In this document: piece by piece, positions 16,712 to 25,220 of the stretch
Numbering within the stretch: position 1 is the stretch's first letter
Layout of the letters: each line of letters opens with the position of its first letter
NCBI GenBank assembly: GCA_900314565.1
Contig: OMVU01000012.1
Coordinates: forward strand, 1 to 64,000
From: an uncultured Eubacteriales bacterium
Lineage (GTDB): Bacteria > Bacillota > Clostridia > Lachnospirales > Lachnospiraceae
Length of the DNA: 64,000 bases
Reading direction: 5' to 3'
Position numbers and translations under genes: made by a program
Notes under the pieces: generated by a model
Databases searched by the model: none
Told to the model about the DNA's origin: nothing
The model's input: the letters and a program-made list of their open reading frames with translations, nothing else

Positions 16712-16894
16712 AATATATCTCAGTGTGAGATGACCCCCGCCTCTATAGGTGGGGGCAACAAAACAGTCTCAGTGGCGGGTGTCAATCCCCCACTGAGATA
16801 TACGCTCCGCGAGGATGCGTAGGGATTCGTTTCGGTATTATGTCAGCTGACGCTGACACGAATCCCGCGCCAAGTCTCGCGAGCGAGACTTGAA
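16712..16894. repeat. 183-bp dispersed repeat, copy 2
   Basis: Matches 15452-15634 over its whole length with few differences (for example GGTGGGGGCAAC against GGCGGCGGGCAAC). It lies directly upstream of the permease gene on the minus strand and abuts a MITE-like element at 16905. Confidence 0.85.
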
Positions 16895-16904
16895 CTCTCA
16901 GGCT

Positions 16905-17063
16905 CTTGCGAAAGTCTGTGCTGCATGGAAATTGTATGAACATTCAAACGGCTTCCGCGCCAGGAACTTCTAACATTCACTCAAGATGTGGAAAAACATT
17001 CGCAAAAAACGTTAACTCGCTTCGCTCAGACAGAACGGTTTTTGCTCATTCCACATCTTTCGG
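16905..17063. mobile_element. MITE-like element, family A copy 1 (one arm truncated)
   Basis: Starts CTTGCGAAAGTCTGTGC and contains ATTCAAACGGCTTCCGCGCC, AGATGTGGAAAAACATTCGC and the centre AACGTTAACTCGCTTCGCTC. It then turns back with TTTTTGCTCATTCCACATCTTT. It is the same element as 41938-42164 in the opposite orientation, lacking the outer part of the second arm. It lies 26 bp past the stop of the binding lipoprotein. Confidence 0.8.
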
Positions 17064-17088
17064 GGAGCCTGATTATATCTCTGCGGGT

Positions 17089-18282
17089 CTAATTCACTTT
17101 GTGGAAGAAACGCAGACTGTCCGCGTCCGCCTGCCCGGTGAGGATGAGATTCATTTCCCGGATCATGTCCGCGGTCCCTGTCGTCTGCTGGTAGAGGCTT
17201 CCGTCCGCGCACCACACATCCCCGTTCACAACGGCTCTGCAGTCCGCGAGGAGAGCGCACTTCTTTAAGAGCTGCTCTGTCCGGTCGATCTCTCCGCCGA
17301 TCGAGCTGCTGTAAATCATTATATCCGCATCCTTTGCGCCTGCATAGAAGGTTTCGAGGTCAATTGTCTGCGTCGCAGATGCGGAGGCGCCGTCCCCTGC
17401 GAGATCTGAAAAAATATAATCTCCGCCGGCCAGTTCGATCATGCGGGAAATGTAATCCCCGGGCCTTCTCACATTGGCGCTTCCGTTTGCGGTGATGTAG
17501 AAAAATGCGACGCTCTTTCTGCTTTCGTCCGTCTCCGTGAGACTTCCCCTGACTTCGTCATACAGCGCTGCCTGCCTGTCATAAAAAACGGAAGCCTGCT
17601 CTTCACATCCCAGAAGGAGCCCGTAGAGGCGGATCCACTCCATCCGGCCGAGGGGATGAGGCTCGTAGGAGGAACGGTCGACAAGGACCGGAATCCCCAG
17701 AAGCTCAAGCTGTTCTTTTGTCTTCGGCGAGTGGTGGATCATGGTGGATTCGATTGCGATCTCGCATTTTTCAAGGAGGATCTGCTCGTAGTCCGGCGTG
17801 CTGTATTTGCCGGTGTAGAGCATGTCCCCTGATTCGAGCGCGCTTACGACTTCGGGGAGGCTCCAGTCCTCTTTTTTTGTGGAGGTGAGGCGAACGTGAT
17901 CCAGCGCGCCCAGAGCACGGAAATAATCCATGGCGGAAGAAGCGGCCAGATAGACATTTTTCGGGTCCTGACGGAGAACGGTGACATCGTCCGGAACTCC
18001 GGAGGGAGCGCTGCTTTCCGGGGGAATGAGGAGAAACCGTCCTTCATCCTGAATTGTGATCATGGCGAGTCCTCCTTCATAGTAGTCGACAGCAAAGCAC
18101 TCTGCGTAGTTCCTGTCCATGGAACCTGTCTTTTTGAGATCGGAGAAGTCCGCCGGGGCATCTGATCCGCCGGCAGAATTTCCCATTAATTGGGCAGACC
18201 CCTGCCCTCCGCATGCGGAAAGGACAAGGGTCATTGAAATCAGAATCGATATGAGAACTGTCTGAGTACGGTTTTTCTTCAT
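17089..18282 (-). CDS. TroA/FepB-type ABC substrate-binding lipoprotein
   Basis: A 397-residue lipoprotein with signal peptide and lipobox LVLSACGG (C24). The body matches the periplasmic-binding-protein 2 family (PF01497) used for cobalamin, haem and siderophores: DDVTVLRQDPKNVYLAASSAMDYF, YEQILLEKCEIAIESTMIHH, LLGIPVLVDRSSYEPHPLGRMEWIRL, and ELAGGDYIFSDL near residue 285. In a Gram-positive cell it would be tethered outside and deliver ligand to the 15687 permease. Its start overlaps the stop of the upstream lipoprotein gene by 4 bp (ATGA), so the two are translationally coupled. The riboswitch context favours a corrinoid or a related tetrapyrrole. Confidence 0.88.
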   Translation of the reverse strand: MKKNRTQTVLISILISMTLVLSACGGQGSAQLMGNSAGGSDAPADFSDLKKTGSMDRNYAECFAVDYYEGGLAMITIQDEGRFLLIPPESSAPSGVPDDVTVLRQDPKNVYLAASSAMDYFRALGALDHVRLTSTKKEDWSLPEVVSALESGDMLYTGKYSTPDYEQILLEKCEIAIESTMIHHSPKTKEQLELLGIPVLVDRSSYEPHPLGRMEWIRLYGLLLGCEEQASVFYDRQAALYDEVRGSLTETDESRKSVAFFYITANGSANVRRPGDYISRMIELAGGDYIFSDLAGDGASASATQTIDLETFYAGAKDADIMIYSSSIGGEIDRTEQLLKKCALLADCRAVVNGDVWCADGSLYQQTTGTADMIREMNLILTGQADADSLRFFHKVN

Positions 18283-19232
18283 TTTTCTGCCTGTGTGATC
18301 GTTTTGGAATCAAAGAAGAGCGTGTATTCGATCTCGTGCGGCGTGCTCATCGCGGTCGTATCCGCGATGACCGGCATCGCATAGTCGAAACCGTCGACCG
18401 GGATCTCAAATACGGAATGTTCCTCAGTGCTGACCGGGTCATAGCGCACGTCGGCCACCTTCATATAGTCGTATTTGTTACTGGACCAGATGATCTCTGC
18501 GGTGACAGTGCCGTTTTCCACAGTGAGTCTTGCCGGCGATGCGACCTGTGCTTTGCCGGAGCCGCCCTGCAGGGTCACCTCAGCAGTGTACTGTCCGTCA
18601 GCAAGTGCCAGCGATTCGATTTCTGTCTTTGAAAATGAAAGCAGCGCATCATCAGGCAGCGAGTCAGAGCGGACCAGGAGCGTGCGGTCGTACCACTGTT
18701 CCTTGCGCTTGCTGTAAGCAGCGCAGGGAAAGCCTTCATCCAGCGCCTTGACAGGAATCGTGAAGGTGTGCGCACCGTTCCCATCCTCCTCGAAGGGGAT
18801 AAAGTCTGCCTCGTCCGCCTTCGCGGCCTGCTCCGCGGTTCCCATATAGACGTACAGATAGCCTGTTCCGTTCATGGTCAGACGCGCAGTCATCGAATCA
18901 TCGGATACGGTAAGGACACAGTCTTTGATCTTGAACATGGACGAGCTGGAATCGACGGCAGCCTGATAGACGCCGTTCACGACCCCGTCGGGCCCGATCG
19001 GTGTCATCCAGTCCTCGCCGACAGGGTCGACATCCGTCATATCGGAGGCGTCTGCAGTCTTTCCGTAATCCGGTGATTCCGCGGATGAGGAACCGGAGTC
19101 CTTCGTCACTGCTCCGGAGTCGGCTTTACTTCCTGTGCTGTCCGCAGAAGCGGCAGCACCGCAGCCGGTCAGGGAGGAGATGAAGAGGACCGATGTTATG
19201 AGTAATGAAGCAAATGCTTTTTTATAGTTCAT
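18279..19232 (-). CDS. Two-repeat surface lipoprotein (NEAT-like?)
   Basis: A 317-residue lipoprotein with lipobox SSLTGCGAA (C24), then a Ser/Asp-rich linker. Two similar beta-rich repeats follow: GVYQAAVDSSSSMFKIKDCVLTV to about residue 205, and GQYTAEVTLQGGSGKAQVASPA to the end. Each repeat passes through a xYxYM/YDYMKV strand, a FxIPV strand and a late Tyr-containing strand (YSKRKEQWYDRTLLV; EIEYTLFFDSKTI). This pattern recalls NEAT or related immunoglobulin-like ligand-binding domains, but I cannot confirm the family. Under a cobalamin riboswitch and coupled to the binding protein, it could capture corrinoid, haem or metal at the surface. This is the least understood gene of the cluster. 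Confidence 0.65.
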   Translation of the reverse strand: MNYKKAFASLLITSVLFISSLTGCGAAASADSTGSKADSGAVTKDSGSSSAESPDYGKTADASDMTDVDPVGEDWMTPIGPDGVVNGVYQAAVDSSSSMFKIKDCVLTVSDDSMTARLTMNGTGYLYVYMGTAEQAAKADEADFIPFEEDGNGAHTFTIPVKALDEGFPCAAYSKRKEQWYDRTLLVRSDSLPDDALLSFSKTEIESLALADGQYTAEVTLQGGSGKAQVASPARLTVENGTVTAEIIWSSNKYDYMKVADVRYDPVSTEEHSVFEIPVDGFDYAMPVIADTTAMSTPHEIEYTLFFDSKTITQAEK

Positions 19233-19341
19233 TTTTTAATTCCTTAACATATACATAGGTGCTTATATACTGCCCGGCTTCCGCTGGTGAAGCCGGGCGG
19301 ATGTTCCTGATCTTTTATCGCCAGGACTCTTTCTGATATTT

Positions 19342-20415
19342 TTACTCAGAGGCTCTTTCGATCGCTGCACGGGAATGCTCGACATAGATGCCGCGGATGG
19401 CTTCGTTTTCACCGAGACCCTGAAGAAGGCACTCCACCTCATAGCCTGCATTCTCAAATTCTTTCTTCCAGGAACCGTCTTCATCGCCTGCCATATCATT
19501 GTTCGCGTGATCTCCGGCGACGACCATGAGCGGCTCAAGGACGACTTTTTTGTAGCTGCCCTGCTTTACGAGCGCGAGAAGATCCTCGAGAGAAGGCGAA
19601 GCTTCCACTGTTCCGACGTAATAGTTCGCGAAGCCCCTGTCTGTGAGAAGCGTCTGCATTTTCGAGTAGACCATGTTGGATTCGGCTTCCGTCCCGTGAC
19701 CCATGAAGCAGATCGCCGTCTCTCCGTCGTCATACTGTGCTGTTGCCTCAGTGATCGCAGTGGCGACCGCCTCAAAATCTCCGTCTTCCGTGAGAAGCGG
19801 CTCCGCGATTTCGAGGTGTTCGAAGGCATCCGCATAATCGGCGATTTCGTTGACGAGATCCGTATACTCGAGGCCGTCCTTCATGAGGTGGGTCGGCTGG
19901 ACTACGAGCGTTTTCACATTGTTTGCGACCGCCCGGTCGAGCGCTTCCTTCACGTTGTCGATTTTGACTTTGTCGCGGGACTGGACATGGTCAATGATGA
20001 TCTGGCTGGTGAATGCACGGCGGACGCTGTAATCCGGAAATTCTTCCGCAAGTTTCTTCTCGATCGCGCCGATCGTGAGCCTGCGGCTGTCATTGTAGCT
20101 CGTGCCGAAGCTGACGACGAGAAGCTCCTTTTCGCCGATTCCGTCCGCGTTCAGCGGATCGTCCAGAGATGCGTCACCGGTGTCATAGTTCTCCTCGTCC
20201 GCTTCCTCTGCTGTGCTCTCCGGTCTGCTCTCTGCTTTGCTTTCCGTTTTGGCTTTACTTTCCGCCTTTGTTTCTGCCGGAGCGCTCTCCGCCGCTGATT
20301 CTTTGGCAGAGGATGTGCCGGAAGAAGCAGTCCCGGAAGAAGCGCTTCCACCGCATCCGGCGAGAAGTCCCGTTGTCATTGTTAGGACGGCAATCATTGC
20401 AAGTAACTTTTTCAT
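19342..20415 (-). CDS. cbiK: Exported CbiK-type sirohydrochlorin cobaltochelatase
   Basis: A 357-residue lipoprotein form of CbiK, which inserts Co2+ (or Fe2+) into sirohydrochlorin. Signal peptide and lipobox GLLAGCGG (C21) are followed by a long Ala/Glu/Lys/Ser linker, and the chelatase domain starts near residue 95. Landmarks are LLVVSFGTSYNDSRR, VVQPTHLMKDGLEY with the likely metal-binding His, AICFMGHGTEAESN with the second His, and VVAGDHANNDMAGDE. Cytosolic CbiK has no signal peptide; exported forms are known from sulfate reducers. The start at 20415 has AAGGAGAACCAC upstream, and sequence before it is MITE DNA. A cobalamin riboswitch lies about 480 bp upstream. Outside the cell it may load, unload or buffer metal rather than synthesise B12. 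Confidence 0.88.
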   Translation of the reverse strand: MKKLLAMIAVLTMTTGLLAGCGGSASSGTASSGTSSAKESAAESAPAETKAESKAKTESKAESRPESTAEEADEENYDTGDASLDDPLNADGIGEKELLVVSFGTSYNDSRRLTIGAIEKKLAEEFPDYSVRRAFTSQIIIDHVQSRDKVKIDNVKEALDRAVANNVKTLVVQPTHLMKDGLEYTDLVNEIADYADAFEHLEIAEPLLTEDGDFEAVATAITEATAQYDDGETAICFMGHGTEAESNMVYSKMQTLLTDRGFANYYVGTVEASPSLEDLLALVKQGSYKKVVLEPLMVVAGDHANNDMAGDEDGSWKKEFENAGYEVECLLQGLGENEAIRGIYVEHSRAAIERASE

Positions 20416-20450
20416 GTGGTTCTCCTTTCTTGTGTTAACGCATGAGGCTC

Positions 20451-20588
20451 CTGCGAAACTCTGTGCGAAATGGAATTGTGTGAACAATTCAAACAATCTG
20501 CACAAGCCTTAGAACTTCTTCATGAACGAAAGATGTGGAATGAGCAAAAAAATTCCCATGAAGCACAGACTTTCGCAATTACCTGGCC
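20451..20588. mobile_element. MITE-like element, family A copy 2
   Basis: Left end CTGCGAAACTCTGTGCG and right end GCACAGACTTTCGCAATT are terminal inverted repeats. The body (GGAATTGTGTGAACAATTC, AACTTCTTCATGAACGAAAG) matches 28173-28291, and the central palindrome of copy 4 is missing. ACGCATGAGGCTCC flanks both sides (20439-20452 and 20589-20602), consistent with a target-site duplication. It lies in the leader between the riboswitch and cbiK. Confidence 0.8.
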
Positions 20589-20602
20589 GACGCATGAGGC
20601 TC

Positions 20603-20638
20603 CTGCAAAACTCTGTGCAAAGCGCAGACTTTTGCAAC
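20603..20638. repeat. Family A mini-copy (terminal repeats only)
   Basis: CTGCAAAACTCTGTGC-AA-AGCGCAGACTTTTGCAA is just the two ends of the family A element joined nearly back to back. It lies directly after the right-hand direct repeat of copy 2. Confidence 0.7.
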
Positions 20639-20896
20639 TATCAGAGATATAATGGAGCATATCAGGATCTGTACAGGAAAAGCCGGATTCGGGCTGCACG
20701 AAAGAAGAGGAGGACCATGGATGACGTTTTGCGGATTCCGTATTTTTCTTCTGAAAGAACCATGAAGGGACGGGGAAAAAGACACAGCAAAAAGAACTCA
20801 CGAATGTGATACCGGACCACAGGCTGATCGGTATGTGCGTGAGTGTCAGAATGGTACGGCCAAGTCCTCGTAGCCCGGAGCGGCAGTCTCCTGTAC

Positions 20897-21076
20897 CGGC
20901 AGCAGGCAGGTTTCCTGGCTTGCGGATCATCACGAAAGGACGTCTTCCCGGATGTAAGGTCCAGTGACAATAGTGTCCTTCATTTCCCGCTTACAGTGAC
21001 GAGATCGTACAGGATTTGCACCTGTTTCCCTTTTGACTTCGGACGGAAAAAAGTTCCGTCGTCGGCACCTGCTGTC
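20897..21076 (-). ncRNA. Cobalamin riboswitch
   Basis: Read on the minus strand, the conserved aptamer blocks appear in order. CAGGTGCC is at the 5' side, followed by AAAGGGAAACAGGTGCAAATCC, then CACTGTAAGCGGGAA, and the B12 box AAGCCAGGAAACCTGCCTGC near 20900-20920. This is the standard adenosylcobalamin-type aptamer layout. The next minus-strand gene is cbiK, about 480 bp downstream, with MITE DNA in the leader. High cobalamin is expected to switch the cbiK-lipoproteins-permease-ATPase operon off. The expression platform could not be assigned with confidence. Confidence 0.9.
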
Positions 21077-21092
21077 ATTTTTTCGTTTTACA

Positions 21093-21121
21093 AGTATAGC
21101 ATTTGACAGAAACGTGTGCAA
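21093..21121 (-). promoter_or_regulatory. Promoter of the cobalamin-regulated operon
   Basis: On the minus strand TATACT (21093-21098) is preceded, after a 17-nt spacer, by TTGCAC (21116-21121). Transcription would start about 10 nt before the riboswitch aptamer. Confidence 0.6.
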
Positions 21122-21173
21122 TATGAAAGAAAAATGCGGCAAAGGACGCAGTATATTCTTTCATTTTTTAAGG

Positions 21174-21203
21174 TTGCTAACCGGGAAAGAATTCATGTAT
21201 AAT
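21174..21203 (+). promoter_or_regulatory. Promoter of the first L,D-transpeptidase gene
   Basis: TTGCTA (21174-21179), an 18-nt spacer, then a perfect TATAAT (21198-21203), 77 bp before the start codon at 21280. The spacing and both hexamers fit a housekeeping sigma factor. Confidence 0.65.
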
Positions 21204-21279
21204 AAGCTGATTATCGCTCTTAAGAAGAAACAAGTCTTCGCCGACTTCAGAAGCGGCGTGTTTTGAGAAGGTATGATAC

Positions 21280-22998
21280 ATGAGTTTGGATGAAAACAGT
21301 TTCGTTCCGGATGGATTTACGGACGATTCGTTTAAAGGAGAAGAACAGAACGGCGCTCCGGTGTACGGCACAAGGCCGGCCCCCTGGAATGGTTCGCCCG
21401 AGGAAGGTACAGGCCGTTCTTACAACGTGGTCCCTGATATGGGAGCTGCGCCTTATACGGCGGAAATTTCGACCGTGGATGAGGAGCCTCAGAAAAAAGA
21501 AGAAAAAAGCGATGCTCCCGAGTCTTCAATGGAGGAAACAGAGCGGGAACCGGAAGACGGAAAGAAGAAAAAGAAGTTCCCGGTCTGGCAGATCGTTGTG
21601 CTTTGCCTGGCGCTCATTACAGCCGGGCTGGTCGGTGCTTTCCTGTACGTAGCAAGCACCTATGAGGACCGGTTCATAGAAGGAACATATATCAACGGCA
21701 TCTATGCGGGTGATAAAGGCGTAGAGGAGATCGAACAGGAGATCCGTCAGCGCGTGGAGGATTATTCGATAGAAGTCACGTTCCGTGGAGGAGCGAAGGA
21801 GACGATCGACGGAAAGTCGATCGGATATGAATATGTCTCCTCCGGAGGTGTCGCAAAGCTGCTTGAGGAGCAGGATACGAAGGAATGGCTCAGCGGAAAG
21901 CTGGGCGCGGAAAAGACCTTCACTGTTTCAGAGGCGACAAAGTATGACCAGGAGAAGCTTTCCGCAGTGCTCAGAGCGCTGCCGGAGATGCAGGCCGGAA
22001 ATTATCTGGCTCCGACGAATGCTTTTCTGGCGATCGAGAACAATGCATTCACGATCGTTCCGGAGACACAGGGCAATACGCTGATCTATGACGAACTCTT
22101 TGCCAGGGTCTCTCAGGCTGCTGCCGGAAGTGCCCTGACAGTGGATATCGGAGCAGATGAAAATGCCTATGAGAAACCGGTGGTCTATGCGGACAATCCG
22201 GACCTTATATACCAGCGGGATAATCTGAACGGTTTTCTCCAGACGGTCATTACGTATGATCTGAAGGACGGGACGACCAGAACTCTTGACGGATCAACAA
22301 TGATCAACTGGATATCTCAGGACGAGAACGGTTGGTACTATGTTGATGAGGGCAACGTCATGGCGAACGTAGAGGCGTATGTCACGGCACTTGCTGCGGA
22401 AGTGGACAATGTCAGGACAGGCGTCGACTTCCATTCGAGCGCGTTGGGCGTTATAACACTGCCTACCGCCACATACGGACTCCAGATCGGGAAGGATCAG
22501 GAGGTCGCTCAGCTCTTCACGGAGATCATGGAGCGGACGACGACCGAGAGAACACCGATCTATTCCATGGATTACACGATCACTCTGGCTGATCTGGGAA
22601 TCGGGAATACCTATATCGAGATCGACATTCCGAACCAGCATCTCTACTACTACAGGGATGGGGCTCTGATGCTCGAATCCGATATCGTATCGGGATCGGA
22701 GTATACGTCTCCGACGCCGAGAGGTATTTTTTATATTCAGAACAGAGAGCAGAATGTCACGCTTCTGGGTCCGTACCTCGCGGACGGAAAGACCCGGTCT
22801 TATACGACGCTGGTCAAGTACTGGCTGCCCTTTGACATCGCAAACGGTGTCGGACTGCATGACGCTTCCTGGAGAGCGGAGTTCGGAGGAGATATATACC
22901 TCGGCGGCGGTTCGCACGGCTGTGTAAATATGCCGGAGTCGGTCGTGGCCAATCTGTTCTATATCGTGAGCGTCGGCACACCGGTGCTTGTATTTTGA
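21280..22998 (+). CDS. Membrane-anchored L,D-transpeptidase 1 (YkuD)
   Basis: A 572-residue cell-wall enzyme that forms 3-3 peptidoglycan cross-links or attaches proteins to the wall. A Glu/Lys-rich cytosolic N-terminus precedes one transmembrane helix (about residues 102-126, VWQIVVLCLALITAGLV). Outside are PG_binding_4-type repeats (FIEGTYINGIYAGDKGVEEIEQEI and following), then the YkuD catalytic domain YIEIDIPNQHLYYYRDG. The active site is SHGCVNMP with H546 and C548, and GLHDASWR lies upstream. Similar proteins at 23291 and 31269 share this layout. GAGAAGG lies upstream of the ATG, and a terminator follows at 23008. Confidence 0.93.
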   Translation: MSLDENSFVPDGFTDDSFKGEEQNGAPVYGTRPAPWNGSPEEGTGRSYNVVPDMGAAPYTAEISTVDEEPQKKEEKSDAPESSMEETEREPEDGKKKKKFPVWQIVVLCLALITAGLVGAFLYVASTYEDRFIEGTYINGIYAGDKGVEEIEQEIRQRVEDYSIEVTFRGGAKETIDGKSIGYEYVSSGGVAKLLEEQDTKEWLSGKLGAEKTFTVSEATKYDQEKLSAVLRALPEMQAGNYLAPTNAFLAIENNAFTIVPETQGNTLIYDELFARVSQAAAGSALTVDIGADENAYEKPVVYADNPDLIYQRDNLNGFLQTVITYDLKDGTTRTLDGSTMINWISQDENGWYYVDEGNVMANVEAYVTALAAEVDNVRTGVDFHSSALGVITLPTATYGLQIGKDQEVAQLFTEIMERTTTERTPIYSMDYTITLADLGIGNTYIEIDIPNQHLYYYRDGALMLESDIVSGSEYTSPTPRGIFYIQNREQNVTLLGPYLADGKTRSYTTLVKYWLPFDIANGVGLHDASWRAEFGGDIYLGGGSHGCVNMPESVVANLFYIVSVGTPVLVF

Positions 22999-23007
22999 TC
23001 CATAGTT

Positions 23008-23058
23008 AACTGCGGAGTACTGTCATCCATCCGGATGACAGTTTTCCGCAGTTTTTTA
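23008..23058 (+). terminator. Terminator after L,D-transpeptidase 1
   Basis: AACTGCGGA...ACTGTCATCC pairs with GGATGACAGT...TCCGCAGTT in a long two-part stem, followed by TTTTT. It lies 10 bp after the stop codon. Confidence 0.85.
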
Positions 23059-23290
23059 CGTATTTTTTATATAAGATGTTTATTGCATTTTGGTGAGCAA
23101 GTGCGTATTATAACTTTGTATGCTTGGAGCGACATGACGAAATCGACGGGGCTGTCCGACGGGACAGAGAATACTGCGGAGAGTAAGGCAGTCCGGACGA
23201 TCCGCTCTTTGGCCATACATGTTTTACGGGAGTATGTTTTTTCTCCGGCTGCAGGAGTCCGTGACTTCGAGCCGGATCTGGAGGGAAAGA

Positions 23291-25057
23291 ATGAGCGATC
23301 GGGTAGATCCAATCACTGAGGAAAAGGAATCAGAAGTCAAGGCTCAGGATCTGCAGGAGGATGCAGCTGAAAAAGAGGAGACGCAGGAGGTCCTGAAGAC
23401 GGATGCTCTGGCAGAGATTCCTGCAGATGAAATTCCTGACGAGGATTTTTTGGCGGAGCCTGCGGAAGATGAAATTGTAAAGGAAGAAGAACTTCTTAAA
23501 GCAGAACCTGAAGCTGAAACTGAAACGGAAACTGCTGCGGAATCCCCTGCAGAAGCTGTTTCCGGGGAAGCTCCGGAAGAGAGTGCCACGGAAGAGGGAA
23601 GCAGTGGTCTCACGAAGAAACTGGCTGCCTTCTCAAACATGAGTCTCCGCAAAAAGATTGCCGTGGGATGCGGCGCGGCAGCCTGTGTGCTGGCTGTCGT
23701 TTATATCGGCATCGCGCAGACATATAAGACGAAATTTATAGAGGGCACGAGCATCAACGGAATCGACGCCGGAAAAAAGACTGTCTCGGAGGTCGAGGAC
23801 GAAATTGAGAAGACAGTCGAGAATTATTCCCTGAAGCTTTCTTTCAGAGACAACCGGACGGAGACGATCGACGGGGATGCTTTCGATTATCAGTATGTCT
23901 CGGACGGCGGAGTACAGAGACTTCTCGATGAGCAGAATATCTATACCTGGATCGGAGGCGCACTCTTCGGAAGTGAGAAGAGTTATACTGTAGACGAGGA
24001 TACGCAGTTCAATGAGCAGAAGCTCGTGGAAGGGCTCTCGAACCTGCCTGAAATGAAGTCTGAGAACCAGGTCGCTCCGACAGACGCATATCTACTTCTG
24101 GACGAAACCACAAAACGCTATAATATCGTTCCTGAAACAGAGGGGAATGTCCTGAACGTCGAGGCGGTCCAGGCGTATGCGAAGTCCGCTGTAAGCGGAA
24201 GCGTAGAGACAGTCGACCTTGCCCAGGCGGCAGACACATATGCTGCACCGGCCATTCGTGCGAATGACGAAGGTCTGAACAGTCAGCAGGCTGCTTTGAA
24301 TGCATTTCTCTCCACCAGCATCACGTACACGCTTCCGGAGGGAACGCAGGTCCTTGACGCCAATGTGCTGGACGGCTGGATCTCGGTGGATGACAACGGA
24401 TACCGATATGTGGATGAAGAACATATCGCCGAGTGTGTGGATCAGTATGTCGCTGATCTGGCGTCGGCCGTGGATGTTGAGAAGGAGACGTCCACATTCG
24501 CTTCGACCAACAGAGGAATGGTCGAAGTAGACAATACTGAATATGTCATCAAGATCAATCAGGATGCCGAGAAGGAAAAACTTCTTGAGGAGGTCCTTGG
24601 CAATACGGTCACACAGAGAGAGCCGGTCTATTCCAGAAAGGACGAGACACAGGATCCCACATTCGGCGGGACCTATGTGGAGATCGATATTGATAACCAG
24701 ACGGTCTATTACTATGAGGACGGTCAGTGCCTGGTGGAGACACCGTGCGTGACAGGGACCGGATCGGTTCCCCGCCGCTCGACGCCCACAGGTGTCTTCC
24801 ATATTTATGATAAACAGAGAAGCAGAACCCTGTATGGTGACATTCAGCCGGATGGTTCCTACGGATATGCTTCCTTCGTGAACTACTGGATGCGCTTCTG
24901 CGGCGGATGCGGTCTGCACGACGCTACCTGGAGAGATTCTTTTGGCGGAGATATCTACTGGGACAGCGGTTCTCACGGCTGTGTCAATCTTCCGTATGAG
25001 GCAGCCGCTCAGATGTATGAGATCGTGGAAGAGGGAACGCCCTGTATAGTATTCTGA
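23291..25057 (+). CDS. Membrane-anchored L,D-transpeptidase 2 (YkuD)
   Basis: A 588-residue paralogue of the preceding gene. The first 110 residues are strongly acidic (Glu-rich, with AEPEAETETETAAESPAEA). One transmembrane helix follows (about residues 121-143), then PG_binding_4-type repeats starting FIEGTSINGIDAGKKTVSEV, and the YkuD domain YVEIDIDNQTVYYYEDG. The catalytic motif is SHGCVNLP with H562 and C564. The ATG at 23291 follows GGAGGGAAAGA. It has its own upstream region of about 230 bp after the terminator of gene 1, so the two copies may be expressed under different conditions. Confidence 0.93.
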   Translation: MSDRVDPITEEKESEVKAQDLQEDAAEKEETQEVLKTDALAEIPADEIPDEDFLAEPAEDEIVKEEELLKAEPEAETETETAAESPAEAVSGEAPEESATEEGSSGLTKKLAAFSNMSLRKKIAVGCGAAACVLAVVYIGIAQTYKTKFIEGTSINGIDAGKKTVSEVEDEIEKTVENYSLKLSFRDNRTETIDGDAFDYQYVSDGGVQRLLDEQNIYTWIGGALFGSEKSYTVDEDTQFNEQKLVEGLSNLPEMKSENQVAPTDAYLLLDETTKRYNIVPETEGNVLNVEAVQAYAKSAVSGSVETVDLAQAADTYAAPAIRANDEGLNSQQAALNAFLSTSITYTLPEGTQVLDANVLDGWISVDDNGYRYVDEEHIAECVDQYVADLASAVDVEKETSTFASTNRGMVEVDNTEYVIKINQDAEKEKLLEEVLGNTVTQREPVYSRKDETQDPTFGGTYVEIDIDNQTVYYYEDGQCLVETPCVTGTGSVPRRSTPTGVFHIYDKQRSRTLYGDIQPDGSYGYASFVNYWMRFCGGCGLHDATWRDSFGGDIYWDSGSHGCVNLPYEAAAQMYEIVEEGTPCIVF

Positions 25058-25220
25058 TCTCTGACGCGGAATACCCGTGACGGGATGTCCGTCACGTCAG
25101 GAACGCCGAGGCGATTCTCATAACAGAAGAAGGAGAAGCCTGTACTTCCCGGAGGGCAAAAAGCCCTCCGGTCTTGCGTTCTTGATGAATGAATTTGTAT
25201 TGACAGAGGAGGAATGCTGC

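Noticed and set aside
20416-20505. Upstream extension of cbiK beginning MCRLFELFTQFHF
   Set aside because: These codons come from the MITE element. The same peptide appears in front of other copies, and the real start with a ribosome site and signal peptide is at 20415.
21103-21108. TTGACA on the plus strand as the -35 of the L,D-transpeptidase gene
   Set aside because: There is no acceptable -10 at 16-18 nt. TTGCTA/TATAAT at 21174-21203 is better placed.
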